Source of the DNA: Flammeovirgaceae bacterium
GTDB lineage: Bacteria; Bacteroidota; Bacteroidia; Cytophagales; Cyclobacteriaceae
Direction of reading: 5' to 3'
DNA: 16,703 bases
NCBI GenBank assembly: GCA_003228395.1
Contig: QIDJ01000186.1
Span: forward strand, 1 to 16,703
Both the position numbers and the translations under genes were made by a program. Numbering within the stretch: the stretch's first letter is position 1; every line of letters starts with the position of its first letter. The notes under the pieces were generated by a model. The model worked only from the letters and a program-made list of their open reading frames with translations, searched no databases and was not told the origin of the DNA. Below are positions 15,734 to 16,703 of the stretch, one piece after another.

Positions 15734-16703
15734 TTGACTCTGATCGAATACATACTTACGGGAATTGCTTCATTTGTGATCCTGAAGAATATATTACTTT
15801 TAATTTTATTCAAAAAGAATTTTAAGCGGGTGTTCTCAGGTGATCAAAAAGGAGAAATGAATGATCATCCGTATGTATCCGTATGTATAGCTGCCAGGGA
15901 TGAAAAAAATTCTATTTCAACGTGTATTGATAGCCTCTGCAAACAGGACTATCCCCCTGAGAGGTATGAAATTATTGCAGGTAATGACAGTTCTACGGAC
16001 AATACCCTTGCAATACTCCGTAAACTGGAATCTAAGACTCCTAACATGAGTGTGTATGATATTACAAAAGTTGTAACTGAAAAACCCGGCAAAGCAAACG
16101 TGTTAGCCCAGCTATCTGACAAGGCGCACGGGGAATATTTTTTATTTACCGATGCCGATACGATGCTGCCTCCCACCTGGATTAATACTATGGTACAATC
16201 ATTACAAAGCGGATATGGGATAGTTACCGGCACCACACTTCTCAGTCCGCGAACCCGGTTCGACCATCTTCAGAACATCGAGTGGGGAATAGCTATATCA
16301 ACGATCAAGGTTCTAAGTGACATGGGTGTGCACATCACCTCAATGGGCAACAATATGGGGGTGTCGCGTGCTGCCTATGAGCATGTGGGTGGATACAGCG
16401 GAATACCTTTTTCGCTAACCGAAGACTTTGAACTCTACAGGCATATATGCCATTCAGGATACCGGGCATTTCATATATATCAAAAAGAGGTACTGGCCAT
16501 GTCAAGACCGGTTTCTGATGCATTTGCGCTGCTCAGCCAACGGAAAAGATGGATGTTCGGTGCATTCAGACTGCCCTTTCCGATGGTTATGATTCTGATA
16601 ACGGATGGTATGTTTTTGCCGGTTATTTTTTTATTTATTGCATTTAATCCTTTATTTGGTTTGATTTTATGGGTTTTCAAGCTGTGCACACAAGGATTGT
16701 TTA
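15734..16703 (+). CDS. Membrane-anchored GT2 family glycosyltransferase, 3' truncated by window end
   Basis: The frame starting at the TTG at 15734, four bases after the deacetylase stop, stays open to the window edge (323 codons) with no stop. An N-terminal membrane helix (about 3-26) precedes a GT-A domain: VSVCIAARDEKNSI, GNDSSTDNT, the metal-binding TDADT at about 138-142, TEDFEL, and QRKRW, the Q-x-x-R-W motif of processive or lipid-acceptor enzymes. A hydrophobic C-terminal membrane region has begun at about 281. It shares architecture with the glycosyltransferase at 12311 but diverges between motifs, so the two are distant relatives and not a recent duplication. TTG is accepted because the membrane helix needs it: the first in-frame ATG is at 15857, after the helix and just before the catalytic domain. 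Confidence 0.88.
   Translation, partial: MTLIEYILTGIASFVILKNILLLILFKKNFKRVFSGDQKGEMNDHPYVSVCIAARDEKNSISTCIDSLCKQDYPPERYEIIAGNDSSTDNTLAILRKLESKTPNMSVYDITKVVTEKPGKANVLAQLSDKAHGEYFLFTDADTMLPPTWINTMVQSLQSGYGIVTGTTLLSPRTRFDHLQNIEWGIAISTIKVLSDMGVHITSMGNNMGVSRAAYEHVGGYSGIPFSLTEDFELYRHICHSGYRAFHIYQKEVLAMSRPVSDAFALLSQRKRWMFGAFRLPFPMVMILITDGMFLPVIFLFIAFNPLFGLILWVFKLCTQGLF

Noticed and set aside
12311..16703. Recent duplication of the two GT2 glycosyltransferase genes
   Set aside because: They share motifs and architecture, but the sequence between motifs differs widely, so they are distant family members.
1..16703. tRNA, rRNA, CRISPR array, insertion sequence, prophage or attachment site
   Set aside because: I found no cloverleaf-like conserved arms, no spacer-repeat pattern beyond the 8-bp arrays, and no transposase or integrase motifs on either strand.

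Overview
The window looks like chromosomal DNA of a Bacteroidota bacterium, probably from the Cytophagales/Chitinophagales side rather than the gut Bacteroidales; the placement is inferred. The signs are family content typical of that phylum (ThuA and Tat-exported epimerase genes in a sugar cluster, a SusA-like neopullulanase, a GH57/DUF3536 protein, a short NodB deacetylase, a SpoIIE-type phosphatase), weak Shine-Dalgarno sites, and A/T-rich intergenic spacers. I see no tRNA, rRNA, CRISPR array, transposase or phage gene. Coding density is high and no gene-free stretch exceeds 300 bases.

Region 1 (1-3041, plus strand) is a sugar-oxidation style cluster: the end of a Gfo/Idh/MocA oxidoreductase, an aldo/keto reductase, a secreted ThuA-like protein and a Tat-exported sugar phosphate isomerase/epimerase. 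These families recur together in pathways that oxidise and rearrange sugars or glycosides; the substrate cannot be read from the sequence.

Region 2 (3042-11533, plus strand) is central and storage carbohydrate metabolism: class II fructose-bisphosphate aldolase, a secreted GH13 neopullulanase/cyclomaltodextrinase, the glycogen branching enzyme GlgB, a GH57/DUF3536 glycosidase whose reading frame is broken near its C-terminus, and an FRG-domain protein whose TTG start overlaps the preceding stop. A REP-like palindrome precedes the aldolase gene and a perfect 20-bp palindrome follows it.

Region 3 (11581-16703): ruvC lies on the minus strand, convergent with the FRG gene. Two bases from its start a divergent run of plus-strand genes begins: an unrecognised 54-residue membrane peptide overlapping a GT2 glycosyltransferase, then an 84-residue protein, a GAF-SpoIIE phosphatase, a NodB polysaccharide deacetylase and a second GT2 glycosyltransferase cut by the window end. 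Together they suggest a membrane-linked glycan assembly cluster with an embedded phosphatase signalling module.

The most unusual structure is a phased 8-bp tandem repeat (about GCATTTAA) in two spacers, 2086-2123 and 13436-13567; in the second, two arrays face each other across 68 bases. The best gene-level anomalies are the frameshift in the GH57 gene, the FRG gene coupled to glycogen genes, and the small membrane peptide.
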